Shown here: positions 42,586-51,843 of the stretch, one piece after another
Position numbering within the stretch: the first letter of the stretch is position 1
Layout of the letters: every line of letters starts with the position of its first letter
Assembly (NCBI RefSeq): GCF_034048115.1
Contig: NZ_CP139145.1
Coordinates: 2,046,001 to 2,110,000, forward strand
DNA length: 64,000 nucleotides
Direction: 5' to 3'
Source of the DNA: Pseudarthrobacter sp. IC2-21
GTDB lineage: Bacteria > Actinomycetota > Actinomycetes > Actinomycetales > Micrococcaceae
Position numbers and translations under genes: made by a program
Notes under the pieces: generated by a model
The model's input: only the letters and a program-made list of their open reading frames with translations
What the model was told of the DNA's origin: nothing
The model's database searches: none

Positions 42586-44255
42586 CCGCAGTTCCGGAAC
42601 GACCCGCAGGGGAATCGCTCCCCGTCGGCGGTGCCATGCGCGTCATGGGTGCCGAGACGGAGTACGGCATCCACGCCCCGTCCGCCCCCGGAGCCAACGC
42701 CACCATGATGTCTGCGCGCGTAGTCCAGGCATACGCCCAGGTGACCCGGCAGCGGGCTGCAGGCGGGGCTGAAACCCGGTGGGACTACACCGATGAGGAG
42801 CCGCTGCACGACGCCCGTGGCTGGACGCTTGAACGCGCCTCCGCCCACCCCAGCCAGCTCACGGACCAGCCGCCGGTGCTCGACGCCGAAGCGGTGGCAC
42901 TGGCATACGGCCGCGAGGAACTTGAGCTGGACGGCGAGGATGAGTCCGGCAGCCTGCTGATGAACATGGTGCTCGGGAATGGCGCCCGGCTGTACGTGGA
43001 CCACGCCCACCCCGAGTATTCCAGCGCCGAGGTGACGAACCCCCGTGATGCTGTGATTTGGGATGCCGCCGGGGATCAGGTGGCGCTGGCAGCGGTGCGG
43101 CGCCTTGCCGCGGACCCCGAGCTTCCGCCGATCAACCTGTACAAGAACAACACGGACAACAAGTCCGTCTCTTATGGCTCCCATGAGAACTACCTCATGC
43201 CCCGCTCTGTGCCGTTCGGGGACATCGTGCGCGGCCTCACCCCGTTCTTCGTCACACGCCAGATCATCTGCGGCTCCGGCCGCGTGGGACTCGGCCAGGA
43301 CAGTTCCACGCCCGGCTACCAGATCAGCCAGCGCGCGGACTTTTTTGAAGCCGAGGTTGGGCTGGAGACGACGATCCGCCGGCCCATCATCAACACCCGG
43401 GACGAACCCCACGCCACTGCCGACAAATACCGGCGCCTGCACGTCATTATCGGCGACGCGAACCTCAGCCAGTCCTCGAATTACCTCAAGTTCGGCACCA
43501 CCGCGCTGGTGCTCAGCCTGATTGAGGCCGGCCTGGCGCCCAAGGTGGAGGTCTACGAGCCGGTGCAGGCCCTTCAGGCGGTCAGCCACGATACCTCCCT
43601 GACCACGAAACTCAGGTTGGTGGACGGACGCCGGGTGACGGCGTTGGATCTGCAATGGATGTACCACGAGGCGGCGGCCAAACTGGCGCAGGACACAGGC
43701 GTTGCCGATGCCGTGGACGGGGACGGCCACACCCACGACGTTCTGGAACGCTGGGCCACCACCCTGACACAGCTCGATGCCGACCGGGGTGCGGCGGCGA
43801 CGTCCGTTGAGTGGCTGGCCAAACTTTCGCTGCTGGAGGGCTACCGGGAACGTGACAATCTCGCCTGGAGTGATGCCAGGCTGGGTTTGGTTGACCTCCA
43901 ATGGGCCGATATCAGGCCCGAAAAGGGCCTGTACTACCGTTTCCTGGCCAGGAACCGGATGCAGCGGATTGTCGACGACGCCGTGATCGCCGCCGCTGTG
44001 ACCGAACCGCCGCCGGATACCCGCGCGTTCTTCCGCGGACGCTGCGTCAGCAGTTTCGGCAAAGACGTGGTAGGCGCCAGCTGGGACTCTGTCATCTTCG
44101 ATGTCCCCGGCTACGGGCGCTTGCAGCGGGTCCCGACAAGGGAGCCGCTGCGCGGCACCAAGGCCCTTACGGGAGGACTCTTCACCCGGCACCGCACAGC
44201 CGGGCCGTTCCTCGCGGAACTCCTCGGGCACACCAGCGCTCCGCCTCCGGCGTAA
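42582..44255 (+). CDS. dop: Pup deamidase/depupylase Dop
   Basis: Converts the C-terminal Gln of Pup to Glu so that PafA can use it, and also removes Pup from substrates. 557 aa, glutamine-synthetase-like fold. The N-terminal catalytic loop carries GAETEYG (residues 24-30), and the characteristic Dop loop region lies after it at about residues 40-80. The [17 protein letters not shown] block is shared with PafA. It is longer than PafA because of the Dop-specific insertion. It is coupled to arc by a 4-nt overlap. pup lies 85 nt downstream. Confidence 0.96.
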   Translation: MTAVPERPAGESLPVGGAMRVMGAETEYGIHAPSAPGANATMMSARVVQAYAQVTRQRAAGGAETRWDYTDEEPLHDARGWTLERASAHPSQLTDQPPVLDAEAVALAYGREELELDGEDESGSLLMNMVLGNGARLYVDHAHPEYSSAEVTNPRDAVIWDAAGDQVALAAVRRLAADPELPPINLYKNNTDNKSVSYGSHENYLMPRSVPFGDIVRGLTPFFVTRQIICGSGRVGLGQDSSTPGYQISQRADFFEAEVGLETTIRRPIINTRDEPHATADKYRRLHVIIGDANLSQSSNYLKFGTTALVLSLIEAGLAPKVEVYEPVQALQAVSHDTSLTTKLRLVDGRRVTALDLQWMYHEAAAKLAQDTGVADAVDGDGHTHDVLERWATTLTQLDADRGAAATSVEWLAKLSLLEGYRERDNLAWSDARLGLVDLQWADIRPEKGLYYRFLARNRMQRIVDDAVIAAAVTEPPPDTRAFFRGRCVSSFGKDVVGASWDSVIFDVPGYGRLQRVPTREPLRGTKALTGGLFTRHRTAGPFLAELLGHTSAPPPA

Positions 44256-44340
44256 ACCGCCCCGACGGGCTCACAGCGTGGCAATATGGGCGTATCAGCA
44301 GATCCGCCCGGATCCGATGATCGCAGAAGGAGAGATTAAG

Positions 44341-44544
44341 ATGGCAGGCCAGGAACAACAGCAGCCACAGTCGCGGGACAGCGAAGTCGAAGACGACATC
44401 CCCGAGGCACCGCCCGCGGCCCCCGACGCGCAGGCTTCAGCCGCCACCCAGGGCGTAGATGACCTCCTGGATGAAATCGACGGCGTCCTTGAGTCCAACG
44501 CCGAGGAATTCGTCCGCGCCTTCGTCCAAAAGGGCGGCCAGTAA
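44341..44544 (+). CDS. pup: Prokaryotic ubiquitin-like protein Pup
   Basis: The protein tag for proteasomal degradation: 67 aa, mostly disordered, Gln/Glu/Ala/Pro-rich. The C-terminal half has the conserved DDLLDEIDGVLESNAEEFV helix that binds Arc. It ends in GGQ, so it needs deamidation by Dop before PafA can attach it to lysines. Start ATG 44341 has AGAAGGAGAG about 7 nt upstream, one of the best ribosome binding sites in the window, fitting high expression. Confidence 0.97.
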   Translation: MAGQEQQQPQSRDSEVEDDIPEAPPAAPDAQASAATQGVDDLLDEIDGVLESNAEEFVRAFVQKGGQ

Positions 44545-44625
44545 CCCGGATCCACGCGGGGCGGTAGCCGCGCACCGGCCGAAAGCTGTACCGACGTAGA
44601 AGGACCACGTTCAAGGAGTGCACCA

Positions 44626-45447
44626 GTGCAGGAATCAACCGCCAACCAGGTAGCCGGCAACGCGACGTCGTCATTTACCGAGCATCTGCAGCGGGACCGG
44701 CCGGACCTGCTCCCGTACAACCGTTCGCTGACTGCGGCAGCCGCGCAGGCTACGCCGCTGCAGGTGCCGCACGCCACCACGATCGTGGCAATGAGCTACG
44801 GCGGCGGCGTGCTGATGGCAGGGGACCGGCGCGCCACCATGGGCAACGTCATAGCAAGCCGGCACATCGAGAAAGTCTTCCCGGCGGACCGGTACTCAGT
44901 CCTGGGCATCGCAGGGACTGCGGGTATTGCCATTGACCTGACCCGGCTTTTCCAGGTGGAACTGGAACACTACGAAAAAATTGAAGGCACACTCCTCAGC
45001 CTCGATGGCAAAGCCAACCGGCTTGGTGCCATGATCCGCGGGAACCTTCCCATGGCCCTGCAGGGCCTGGCCGTGGTCCCGCTGTTTGCCGGTTTCGATA
45101 CCACAGCCGGCGTGGGCCGCCTGTTCTCGTACGACGTCACCGGCGGCCGGTACGAAGAACGCGAGCACCATACGGTGGGCTCCGGCTCGGTTTTTGCCCG
45201 CGGTGCCCTGAAAAAGCTCTGGCGCCCCGGCCTGACGGAAGCGGAGGCAGTTTCTGTCGCGGTGGAGTCGCTCTATGACGCAGCCGACGACGATTCCGCA
45301 ACCGGCGGCCCGGATCCGGTCCGGCAACTGTGGCCGGTGGTGTACACCGTGAACCGCGAGGGTGCCCGGCGCATCCCCGAACCGGAGCTTGCGGCCGTTG
45401 CGGGGAGCATCATTGACGCCAGGTCCGCTGAGCGACGGGAGGCCTGA
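44626..45447 (+). CDS. prcB: Proteasome subunit beta
   Basis: The catalytic subunit of the 20S proteasome. 273 aa including a propeptide of about 50 residues that is removed to expose Thr51 (sequence [19 protein letters not shown]) as the N-terminal nucleophile. A conserved Lys near residue 83 and an SGS-type block ([10 protein letters not shown]) complete the active site. Start GTG 44626 has AAGGAG 8 nt upstream. It sits 81 nt after pup and is followed 1 nt later by prcA, with its stop inside a 14-nt junction that recurs at the prcA-pafA border. Confidence 0.97.
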   Translation: MQESTANQVAGNATSSFTEHLQRDRPDLLPYNRSLTAAAAQATPLQVPHATTIVAMSYGGGVLMAGDRRATMGNVIASRHIEKVFPADRYSVLGIAGTAGIAIDLTRLFQVELEHYEKIEGTLLSLDGKANRLGAMIRGNLPMALQGLAVVPLFAGFDTTAGVGRLFSYDVTGGRYEEREHHTVGSGSVFARGALKKLWRPGLTEAEAVSVAVESLYDAADDDSATGGPDPVRQLWPVVYTVNREGARRIPEPELAAVAGSIIDARSAERREA

Positions 45448-45451
45448 GATG
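45438..45451 (+). repeat. prcB-prcA junction copy of GGAGGCCTGAGATG
   Basis: A 14-nt sequence holding a Shine-Dalgarno (GGAGG), the last Ala codon, the stop TGA, one spacer base and the next ATG. It is identical at 46159-46172. Confidence 0.8.
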
Positions 45452-46168
45452 ACGCAGCAGTTCTACGTTTCTCCAGAACAACTGATGAAGGACCGTGCGG
45501 ACTTCGCACGGAAAGGCATCGCCCGCGGCAGGTCCGTGGTGGTCATCAGCTGCCAGGACGGGATTGCCCTGGTGGCCGAGAACCCCTCGCCGTCGCTGCA
45601 CAAGATCGGTGAAATCTACGACAAAATCGCCTTCGCGGCCGTCGGGAAGTACAACGAATTTGAAAGCCTGCGCCAGGCAGGCGTCCGGTACGCCGACGTC
45701 CGGGGCTACTCCTACGACCGCGAGGACGTGACAGCCCGCGGCCTCGCGAGCGTCTACGCGCAAAGCCTGGGCGCCGTTTTCACAGCCGAACAGAAGCCAT
45801 TCGAAGTGGAACTGGCCGTCGCCGAAGTAGGCGCATCCCCGGAGCAGGACCACCTTTACCGGCTGACGTTCGACGGGTCGATCGCGGACGAACACGGCTT
45901 CATCGTGATGGGCGGCCAGGCGGAGCGGGTTTCCGCCGTGATTGCCGACGGCTGGCGGTCCTCGCTGCGCTTTGCTGACGCGGTCCGGCTGGCGATCGGC
46001 GGCCTCGCCACCGGCACTGAGCAGGGCGAGTCAGGAGCGACCCTTCCGGCGAAGGCCGTAGAGGTGGCCGTCCTGGACAGGCAGTCGGAAACGGCCCGCG
46101 GCTTCCGCCGGGCGTTCCGGCGATTGAACGATGCCGACATTACGGCGCTGCTGGCGGAGGAGGCCTGA
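45449..46168 (+). CDS. prcA: Proteasome subunit alpha
   Basis: Forms the outer rings and gate of the 20S core and binds the Arc C-terminal tail. 239 aa. The N-terminal [29 protein letters not shown] is the gate and H0-helix region typical of actinobacterial PrcA. There is no N-terminal Thr nucleophile. Start ATG 45449 is 1 nt after the prcB stop, and an open frame to 45362 lies inside prcB and is not used. Matching ribosome binding sequences at the prcB-prcA and prcA-pafA junctions would help keep the products in ratio. Confidence 0.96.
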   Translation: MTQQFYVSPEQLMKDRADFARKGIARGRSVVVISCQDGIALVAENPSPSLHKIGEIYDKIAFAAVGKYNEFESLRQAGVRYADVRGYSYDREDVTARGLASVYAQSLGAVFTAEQKPFEVELAVAEVGASPEQDHLYRLTFDGSIADEHGFIVMGGQAERVSAVIADGWRSSLRFADAVRLAIGGLATGTEQGESGATLPAKAVEVAVLDRQSETARGFRRAFRRLNDADITALLAEEA

Positions 46169-46172
46169 GATG
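46159..46172 (+). repeat. prcA-pafA junction copy of GGAGGCCTGAGATG
   Basis: An identical 14-mer to 45438-45451, again joining Shine-Dalgarno, stop and the next start codon. Confidence 0.8.
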
Positions 46173-47534
46173 GATAAGAGGATCTTCGGTATTGAAACCG
46201 AATTCGGGATCTCGTATTCGAGTCCCGATTCACGCCCACTGGCACCGGAGGAGGTGGCCCGATACCTGTTCCGCAAGGTGGTCAGCTGGGGGCGTTCGTC
46301 CAACGTGTTCCTGACCAATGGCTCGCGGCTCTACCTCGACGTCGGCTCCCACCCCGAGTACGCCACCGCCGAGTGCGATGACCTCGCCCAGCTGATCGCG
46401 CATGACCGGGCCGGCGAGCTCATCCTCGATGACCTTGTGGACGAGGCGCAGGCCAGGCTGGCCGCCGAGGGCTTCAACGGCACCGTCTATCTCTTCAAAA
46501 ACAACACCGACTCTGCCGGCAATTCCTATGGCAGCCATGAGAACTACCTGATCCCGCGCCGGGGCGAGTTTTCCCGGCTGGCGGAGATTCTCATCCCCTT
46601 CCTGGTCACCCGCCAGCTGATCGCGGGTGCAGGCAAGATCCTGAAGACGCCGCACGGGGCGACGTTCGCGTTCTCACAGCGCGCCGACCACATTTGGGAG
46701 GGTGTCTCGTCGGCCACCACCAGGTCCCGGCCCATCATCAACACCAGGGACGAGCCGCACGCCGACGCCGAATTTTTCCGGCGGCTCCACGTCATCGTGG
46801 GTGACTCGAACATGTCCGAGAGCACAGCCCTGATCAAGGTCGGCACGGTGGACCTCATCCTCCGCATGATCGAAGCCGGGGTAATCATGCGGGACATGCG
46901 GATGGAGAATCCCATCCGCAGCATCCGGGAGATCTCGCACGATCTCAGCGGCCGGGCACTGGTCAGGCTGGCCAACGGGCGGCAGCTCACTGCCCTGGAG
47001 ATCCAGCAGGAGTACCTGACCAAAGTCACGGCGTTCGTCCAGGAACACGGTGCGCACAACCCCCACGTTCCGCTGATCCTCGACCTGTGGGAACGGACGC
47101 TGAAGGCCATCGAAAGCGGAAACACCAGCACCATCGACACCGAGATCGACTGGGCCATCAAGAAAAAGCTGATGGACAACTATCGGGAGCGGCACGGTCT
47201 GGGCCTGGATGCTCCCCGGATCGCCCAGCTGGACCTGACCTACCACGACATTTCGCGGACGCGCGGCCTGTATTACCTGCTGCAGTCACGGGGAGCGGTG
47301 CGCCGGATCGTAGACGACACCGTCATCAAGGATGCAGTGGACGTGCCGCCGCAAACCACGCGGGCCAAGCTCCGGGGTGACTTCGTCCGGCGGGCGCAGG
47401 AACTGGGCAGGGACTACACCGTGGACTGGGTGCACCTGAAGCTCAATGACCGCGCCCATCAGACCATCCTGTGCAAGGATCCGTTCCGCAGCGTCGATGA
47501 CCGGGTGGACGCTCTCCTCGGTTCTATGGGCTGA
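46170..47534 (+). CDS. pafA: Pup ligase PafA
   Basis: Ligates the C-terminal Glu of deamidated Pup to substrate lysines with ATP. 454 aa, of the same glutamine-synthetase-like family as Dop but lacking its long insertion. The catalytic N-terminus [11 protein letters not shown] (residues 6-16) carries the metal-binding Glu residues, and the [17 protein letters not shown] block matches Dop. Start ATG 46170 follows prcA by 1 nt. In Mycobacterium pafA is separated from prcBA by other genes, and here it is directly coupled. A small hairpin follows the stop. Confidence 0.96.
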   Translation: MDKRIFGIETEFGISYSSPDSRPLAPEEVARYLFRKVVSWGRSSNVFLTNGSRLYLDVGSHPEYATAECDDLAQLIAHDRAGELILDDLVDEAQARLAAEGFNGTVYLFKNNTDSAGNSYGSHENYLIPRRGEFSRLAEILIPFLVTRQLIAGAGKILKTPHGATFAFSQRADHIWEGVSSATTRSRPIINTRDEPHADAEFFRRLHVIVGDSNMSESTALIKVGTVDLILRMIEAGVIMRDMRMENPIRSIREISHDLSGRALVRLANGRQLTALEIQQEYLTKVTAFVQEHGAHNPHVPLILDLWERTLKAIESGNTSTIDTEIDWAIKKKLMDNYRERHGLGLDAPRIAQLDLTYHDISRTRGLYYLLQSRGAVRRIVDDTVIKDAVDVPPQTTRAKLRGDFVRRAQELGRDYTVDWVHLKLNDRAHQTILCKDPFRSVDDRVDALLGSMG

Positions 47535-47560
47535 CGTTCAGGTTCAGGGGCTATCCTTGA

Positions 47561-47581
47561 CAGGGCCATTCTTTGGCCCTG
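47561..47581 (+). terminator. Hairpin after pafA
   Basis: An 8-bp perfect stem (CAGGGCCA and TGGCCCTG) with a 5-nt loop, 27 nt after the pafA stop. A T-run is absent, so termination may be partial. Confidence 0.5.
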
Positions 47582-47643
47582 CAGCGGTGCCGGGCGCCTG
47601 TTCCGGTACCGCGTCCACCCTGCCCCGACGAAAGTTCTCTTAC

Positions 47644-48615
47644 GTGCGCCGAATCCTAGCGATCCTTCTCCCCGGTCTGCTGCTGCTTACCGCTTGCGGC
47701 GGTACGCCCGCGGCACCGGAACCCACCAGCCAGGCGGCCGGTGACACTGCCAAGTTCGACTCCCTGAAGCTGACGGATAACGGGGACAAGAAAGCTCCCG
47801 GAGTGGAGTTCACCAAGCCTCTTGAGGTGACGGAGCCTACCGTCAAGGTGGTCACCGAGGGCAACGGTGACCGAATCAAAGCCAACCAGGTGGCCAACAT
47901 CTCCATCCTCGCCGTGAGCGGCGCAGACGGTTCCACGCTGGAGGACACCTTCCCGGCCGAACCTGAGGCACTCGAGCTCAGCGATGACATGAAGACCGGC
48001 AACTCCCTGGTCTACAACGCCTTTGTGGGAGCCAAAATTGGTTCCACGCTGGCTCTGGCCGTTCCCGGCCAGACGGCCGCGCCTGCCAGTGCCGCGCCGG
48101 ACGGCGCCACACCGAGCCCCACGCCGAGCGCCGCCACCCAGCCCACCCAGCTGCTGCTGATCAAGCTGATTTCCGCGAAGGACGTCACGCCGCCGCTTGA
48201 GAAGCCCGAAGGCGATCCTGTCACACCGCCGGCCGGCCTCCCGACCGTTAAGGAAAACGACAAGGGCGTTCCCGAGATATCCGTGGACGGCGCTGCTGCC
48301 CCGACGGCTCTGGTGGCCCAGGACCTGATCAAGGGCAAGGGTGTGGAGGTCAAAGAAACCGACACGCTCACCGTCAATTACGTAGGTGTGAACCTCGTGG
48401 GCGGCACCAAGTTTGATTCGAGTTTCGACCGTGGCCAGCCCGCCAGCTTCCCGTTGACGGGTGTCATTAAGGGCTGGACGCAGGGGCTCACCGGCAAGAC
48501 GGTCGGCTCACGGGTCCTGTTGGTCGTCCCGAAGGACCTCGCGTACGGTGATGCCGGTCAGGGCGAAGCCAAGGGTGACCTTGTCTTTGTTGTGGATATC
48601 CTCGGCGTCAAGTAA
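47644..48615 (+). CDS. FKBP-type peptidyl-prolyl isomerase lipoprotein
   Basis: An extracytoplasmic prolyl isomerase or chaperone anchored by lipid. 323 aa. The signal peptide ends in the lipobox LTAC, with Cys18 the lipidation site. Residues 40-180 look like a diverged FKBP-like copy with a Pro/Ala/Thr-rich insert (TAAPASAAPDGATPSPTPSA). The last 110 residues are a canonical FKBP domain (TVNYVGVNLVGGTKFDSSFDRG). GTG 47644 is the start that places the signal peptide at the N-terminus. A cytoplasmic FKBP gene follows 37 nt later. Confidence 0.88.
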   Translation: MRRILAILLPGLLLLTACGGTPAAPEPTSQAAGDTAKFDSLKLTDNGDKKAPGVEFTKPLEVTEPTVKVVTEGNGDRIKANQVANISILAVSGADGSTLEDTFPAEPEALELSDDMKTGNSLVYNAFVGAKIGSTLALAVPGQTAAPASAAPDGATPSPTPSAATQPTQLLLIKLISAKDVTPPLEKPEGDPVTPPAGLPTVKENDKGVPEISVDGAAAPTALVAQDLIKGKGVEVKETDTLTVNYVGVNLVGGTKFDSSFDRGQPASFPLTGVIKGWTQGLTGKTVGSRVLLVVPKDLAYGDAGQGEAKGDLVFVVDILGVK

Positions 48616-48652
48616 CTTCCAACCATCACGCACCCAATCAGAAGGAGCAACC

Positions 48653-49048
48653 ATGTCATTTGGTCAGCGTAATTTCGACCGCCAGAAGCCGGAAATCGAT
48701 TTCCCGCAGGGCGATGTCCCCACCGAACTGGTCATCACGGACCTGATCGAAGGTGACGGTGCCGAGGCCAAGAAGGGCGACACCGTCTCCACCCACTACG
48801 TCGGCGTGGCCTGGTCCACGGGCGAGGAATTCGACGCTTCCTGGGGCCGCGGCGCACCGCTGGACTTCCGCGTGGGCGTCGGCCAGGTCATCCAGGGCTG
48901 GGACCAGGGCCTGCTCGGCATGAAGGTGGGCGGCCGCCGTCGTCTTGAGATTCCCTCCGAGCTTGCCTACGGCTCCCGCGGTGCCGGTGGCGCCATTGGA
49001 CCCAACGAAGCACTGATCTTCGTTGTGGACCTGGTCGGCGTGCGCTGA
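48653..49048 (+). CDS. FKBP-type peptidyl-prolyl cis-trans isomerase, cytoplasmic
   Basis: 131 aa, a single FKBP domain with the conserved core: THYVGVAWSTGEEFDASW, the VIQGWDQGLLGMKVGGRRRLEIP strand-helix and the GPNEALIFVVDLVGV end. No signal peptide, so it is cytoplasmic. It catalyses proline isomerisation and may act as a folding helper for the neighbouring proteolysis proteins, which is a guess from position. Start ATG 48653 has AGAAGGAGC 6 nt upstream. Confidence 0.93.
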   Translation: MSFGQRNFDRQKPEIDFPQGDVPTELVITDLIEGDGAEAKKGDTVSTHYVGVAWSTGEEFDASWGRGAPLDFRVGVGQVIQGWDQGLLGMKVGGRRRLEIPSELAYGSRGAGGAIGPNEALIFVVDLVGVR

Positions 49049-49148
49049 CCCGAACACCGTAAGGTCGCCGAAAGGCCAGGGCGCGGTAACAATCAGGAGC
49101 TGTCTTCCTGTTGTTGCCGCGCCTTCTGCGTTCCGCGGATGAGTTTAG

Positions 49149-49154
49149 TAACGT
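49149..49154 (+). promoter_or_regulatory. -10 element of pafBC (leaderless)
   Basis: TAACGT ends 7 nt before GTG 49162, supporting this start over the upstream open frame at 49111. Confidence 0.5.
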
Positions 49155-49161
49155 AGCCAGA

Positions 49162-51147
49162 GTGCCCGTATCCCGTACTGAACGTCTGCTGAACCTGCTG
49201 ATAGCCCTGCTGAACACCAAATACGGCCTGCGCCGTTCGGAGCTGCGGCTAAAGGTCTATCACGACACCTCCGGCAACGACGTCGCGTTCGGCCGAATGT
49301 TCGAGCGGGACAAAAACGATCTCCGCCAATTCGGCTTTGATGTGGAAACAGTCACCGACCACGGGTGGAGCGAAGACGACCCGGCCACGACGCGCTACCG
49401 CATCGGCAAGGAATCCAACCGGCTGCCCGACGTCCAGCTCAGCCCGGGGGAGTGGACCGTCCTGCTGCTGGCCTCCCAGCTGTGGGAGCGCGCCGCCCTG
49501 GGCACGGCGGCCGCCAACGCCCTGCGTAAGCTGCAGGCCTCCGGAACGCTCGCGGACATCGAGCTTCCCGTCGGAGTCCAGCCCCGGATCAGGCCCGCCG
49601 GCCAGGCCTTCGATGACCTGGTGGCGGCCATGCACGCCCAGCACCCCGTCAGTTTCTCCTACCTTGCCGGCACCACGGGCAAGGAAGAACTGCGAACGGT
49701 AGAGCCGTGGGGCCTCGGCAGCCGGTTTGGCCAGTGGTACCTGACCGGCTTCGACCGGAGCCGCCAGGCGCCCCGCCATTTCAGGCTCTCCCGCTTCACG
49801 GGCGCCGTCTCCGTCCTTGACAAGGAAACCTACACTCCGCCGCCGAACTTCAACATCCGCGAGGAACTAGACAAGCTCCCCGAACTCCCGCTCCGCACCG
49901 CCGTCGTGGATGTCCGGGAGGGCCGCCTCCTCGGCTTGCGGCGGCGGGCACTGCGGGCGCCTGCCTCCACCGCGGGAGCGCCCGACGGCGGCGACGAACG
50001 GCTGCAGGTGGATTTCCGGGACGTTGAGGTGCTCGCCGAAGAGCTCGCCTCCTACGGTCCGGACGCCGTCGCCCGGGAGCCGCAAGAACTGGTGGCCGCC
50101 GTGCGGAACCGGCTGCAAAGCGCCGCAGCGTTCTGCGCGGCTCCCGCACCGGACTACCGCTTCGCCGACTCCCCGGCCGGCCGGCAGACCCGGAAACGGA
50201 CTTCGGAGGACCAGCTGAAGCGGATGCTGCAGCTGGTGCCCTTCCTGGTCCACAACCAGGGCCTCCACATCGAGGACGTCGCCGCACGTTTCGGAATCAC
50301 CCCCGGAGAGCTCGAAAATGACCTCCGGATCCTCATCTGCTCGGGGCTGCCCGAGGGATACCCCGACGACCTTCTCGACATCAACTGGGAGGAAGGCCAC
50401 GTCTACATCACCCAGGACCTGGACCTCACCCGGCCGGTCCGGTTCACCGTTGACGAAGCCTGTGCGCTCCTGACCGGACTGGAAACCTTGAACGGGCTCC
50501 CGGAGCTTGCCGAGGGCGACGCCCTGGAGTCCGTCACCCTCAAGCTGATGGCTGCCGCGGGGGAAGAGGGGCTGCGGGCAGCATCCCTGGCAGGCCCGGA
50601 GGTCGGGCCCGCGGATTCGGCCGGCCTGGAAGTGGTCCGGAACGCCATCCGGGACCGCGCCCAACTGCGGCTGGTCTATTTCTCCGCCCAGCGCGACCAG
50701 GTCTCCGAACGGGACGTTGACCCGCTCCGCCTGTACTCGCTGGACAACACGTGGTACGTCGAGGCGTACTGCCACTCCGCGGACGGTTTGCGGAACTTCA
50801 GGCTGGATCGGATCCAGGAAGTGCGGCCGAACGGCCTGCCTGCCGCCACGCCGATCCGGCCGGAGGAAGGGTTCCCGGCCAAGTTGTTTACGCCGAACGA
50901 CGACGACACCCTCGTCCTGGTACACCTCACCAGGCAGGGCGGCGGCCTTGCCGACGATTATTACGCGGAAAGGGTGGCGCACCTGCCGGACGGCGGGTTG
51001 GTGGCGGAAATCAGGTTCGGCAACACGACCTGGCTTCCGATGTTTGTGGCGCAACATGGCGGCAAGGCCAGAATCCTTGAGCCTTCGGAGCTTGCAGCCG
51101 CAGCCCGGAGCTGGATCGAGGCGGCCCTCGCGCGGTACGGCAGTTAG
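49162..51147 (+). CDS. pafBC: Fused transcriptional regulator PafBC (double HTH-WYL-WCX)
   Basis: 661 aa made of two homologous halves. Each has a winged helix, a WYL domain and a C-terminal WCX domain: PafB-like at about 1-325 (SRTERLLNLLIALLNTKYGL start, VSFSYLAGTTG in the WYL strand) and PafC-like at about 345-661 (KRMLQLVPFLVHNQGLHIEDVAARFGI, LRLVYFSAQRDQVSERDVDPLRLY). In Mycobacterium PafB and PafC are separate proteins that together activate the RecA-independent DNA-damage response, and fused forms are known from Arthrobacter. No gap or stop interrupts the join, so it is a true single gene. GTG 49162 is chosen from the -10 spacing. Confidence 0.93.
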   Translation: MPVSRTERLLNLLIALLNTKYGLRRSELRLKVYHDTSGNDVAFGRMFERDKNDLRQFGFDVETVTDHGWSEDDPATTRYRIGKESNRLPDVQLSPGEWTVLLLASQLWERAALGTAAANALRKLQASGTLADIELPVGVQPRIRPAGQAFDDLVAAMHAQHPVSFSYLAGTTGKEELRTVEPWGLGSRFGQWYLTGFDRSRQAPRHFRLSRFTGAVSVLDKETYTPPPNFNIREELDKLPELPLRTAVVDVREGRLLGLRRRALRAPASTAGAPDGGDERLQVDFRDVEVLAEELASYGPDAVAREPQELVAAVRNRLQSAAAFCAAPAPDYRFADSPAGRQTRKRTSEDQLKRMLQLVPFLVHNQGLHIEDVAARFGITPGELENDLRILICSGLPEGYPDDLLDINWEEGHVYITQDLDLTRPVRFTVDEACALLTGLETLNGLPELAEGDALESVTLKLMAAAGEEGLRAASLAGPEVGPADSAGLEVVRNAIRDRAQLRLVYFSAQRDQVSERDVDPLRLYSLDNTWYVEAYCHSADGLRNFRLDRIQEVRPNGLPAATPIRPEEGFPAKLFTPNDDDTLVLVHLTRQGGGLADDYYAERVAHLPDGGLVAEIRFGNTTWLPMFVAQHGGKARILEPSELAAAARSWIEAALARYGS

Positions 51148-51150
51148 ACT
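51145..51150 (+). promoter_or_regulatory. -10 element of 118-aa membrane protein gene (leaderless)
   Basis: TAGACT ends 7 nt before ATG 51158. Its first bases are also the pafBC stop TAG. Confidence 0.45.
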
Positions 51151-51157
51151 CGTCAGC

Positions 51158-51514
51158 ATGCCTTGGTGGTCTTGGATCCTGATCTGGATAGCGCTTATTG
51201 CCGTGTCGTTGCTCTTTTATGTCCTCCTGGGCATCCGGCTGTACCGCCAGGGCATGGCGGTACTGAAAGACCTGGGTGCGGCCAGCTCGAAACTCGGGCA
51301 CCTGGCAGTAGCCCCGTCCCCGGCCACCACCGGCGAGCTGCAGCATTCCACACAGGTTGAGCCGGGAGCTGCCGTTTTTGCCTCTCCGGCCCGGATGCGA
51401 CATGATTACGACGCATCCAAGTCATCCCGCCGGGAGGACCGCCGCCAACGGCGGGTACAGCGCAAGCACGACCGGGGACAGCCCCAGTCACTTCGCGATC
51501 TGGATCTCAATTAG
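51158..51514 (+). CDS. Small single-pass membrane protein of unknown function
   Basis: 118 aa. One strong membrane helix at residues 5-28 (WILIWIALIAVSLLFYVLLG), then a linker and a very basic tail (SRREDRRQRRVQRKHDRGQ). The layout (N-out anchor, long positively charged cytoplasmic tail) suggests contact with nucleic acid or membrane. It is placed between pafBC and tatA, and I do not recognise the family. The start is ATG 51158 with a leaderless promoter signature embedded in the pafBC stop codon. An open frame reaching back to 50717 lies inside pafBC. Confidence 0.72.
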   Translation: MPWWSWILIWIALIAVSLLFYVLLGIRLYRQGMAVLKDLGAASSKLGHLAVAPSPATTGELQHSTQVEPGAAVFASPARMRHDYDASKSSRREDRRQRRVQRKHDRGQPQSLRDLDLN

Positions 51515-51546
51515 ACGTAGGATGTTGTAAGAGGAAAGGAATTCCC

Positions 51547-51837
51547 GTGGGAAGACTCTTTGATGGCCCGTGGCCAATTGTCATTATCATCGTTGTTGCG
51601 CTGTTGCTTTTTGCCGCGCCTAAACTCCCTGCCATGGCCCGCAGCCTGGGCCAGTCCATGCGGATCATCAAGTCCGAAGTCAAGGAAATGAAGAACGACG
51701 GCAAGACCGACGCCACAGACACCGAATCGGGACCGGTGGAGGGCAAAGTCGTTAACCATCCGCACCCGAATCCTGCACCGACCCAGCACGGCGAGCCGAC
51801 CAACGGCACCGACGTTCCGCCGTCGAACCGCGCATAA
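51547..51837 (+). CDS. tatA: Sec-independent protein translocase TatA
   Basis: The pore-forming subunit of the twin-arginine translocase for folded proteins. 96 aa. An N-terminal membrane helix (PWPIVIIIVVALLLFAAPKLP) is followed by the amphipathic helix ARSLGQSMRIIKSEVKEM and an acidic, disordered tail. Start GTG 51547 has AGAGGAAAGG 6-7 nt upstream, and TAGGAT at 51517-51522 is a likely -10, giving a leader of about 20 nt. tatC follows 6 nt later. No TatB is nearby, and actinobacterial systems commonly place tatB elsewhere. Confidence 0.93.
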   Translation: MGRLFDGPWPIVIIIVVALLLFAAPKLPAMARSLGQSMRIIKSEVKEMKNDGKTDATDTESGPVEGKVVNHPHPNPAPTQHGEPTNGTDVPPSNRA

Positions 51838-51843
51838 CGCACA

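Noticed and set aside
42366..44231. 621-residue open frame on the minus strand
   Set aside because: It is the antisense shadow of dop, with no motif in its translation.
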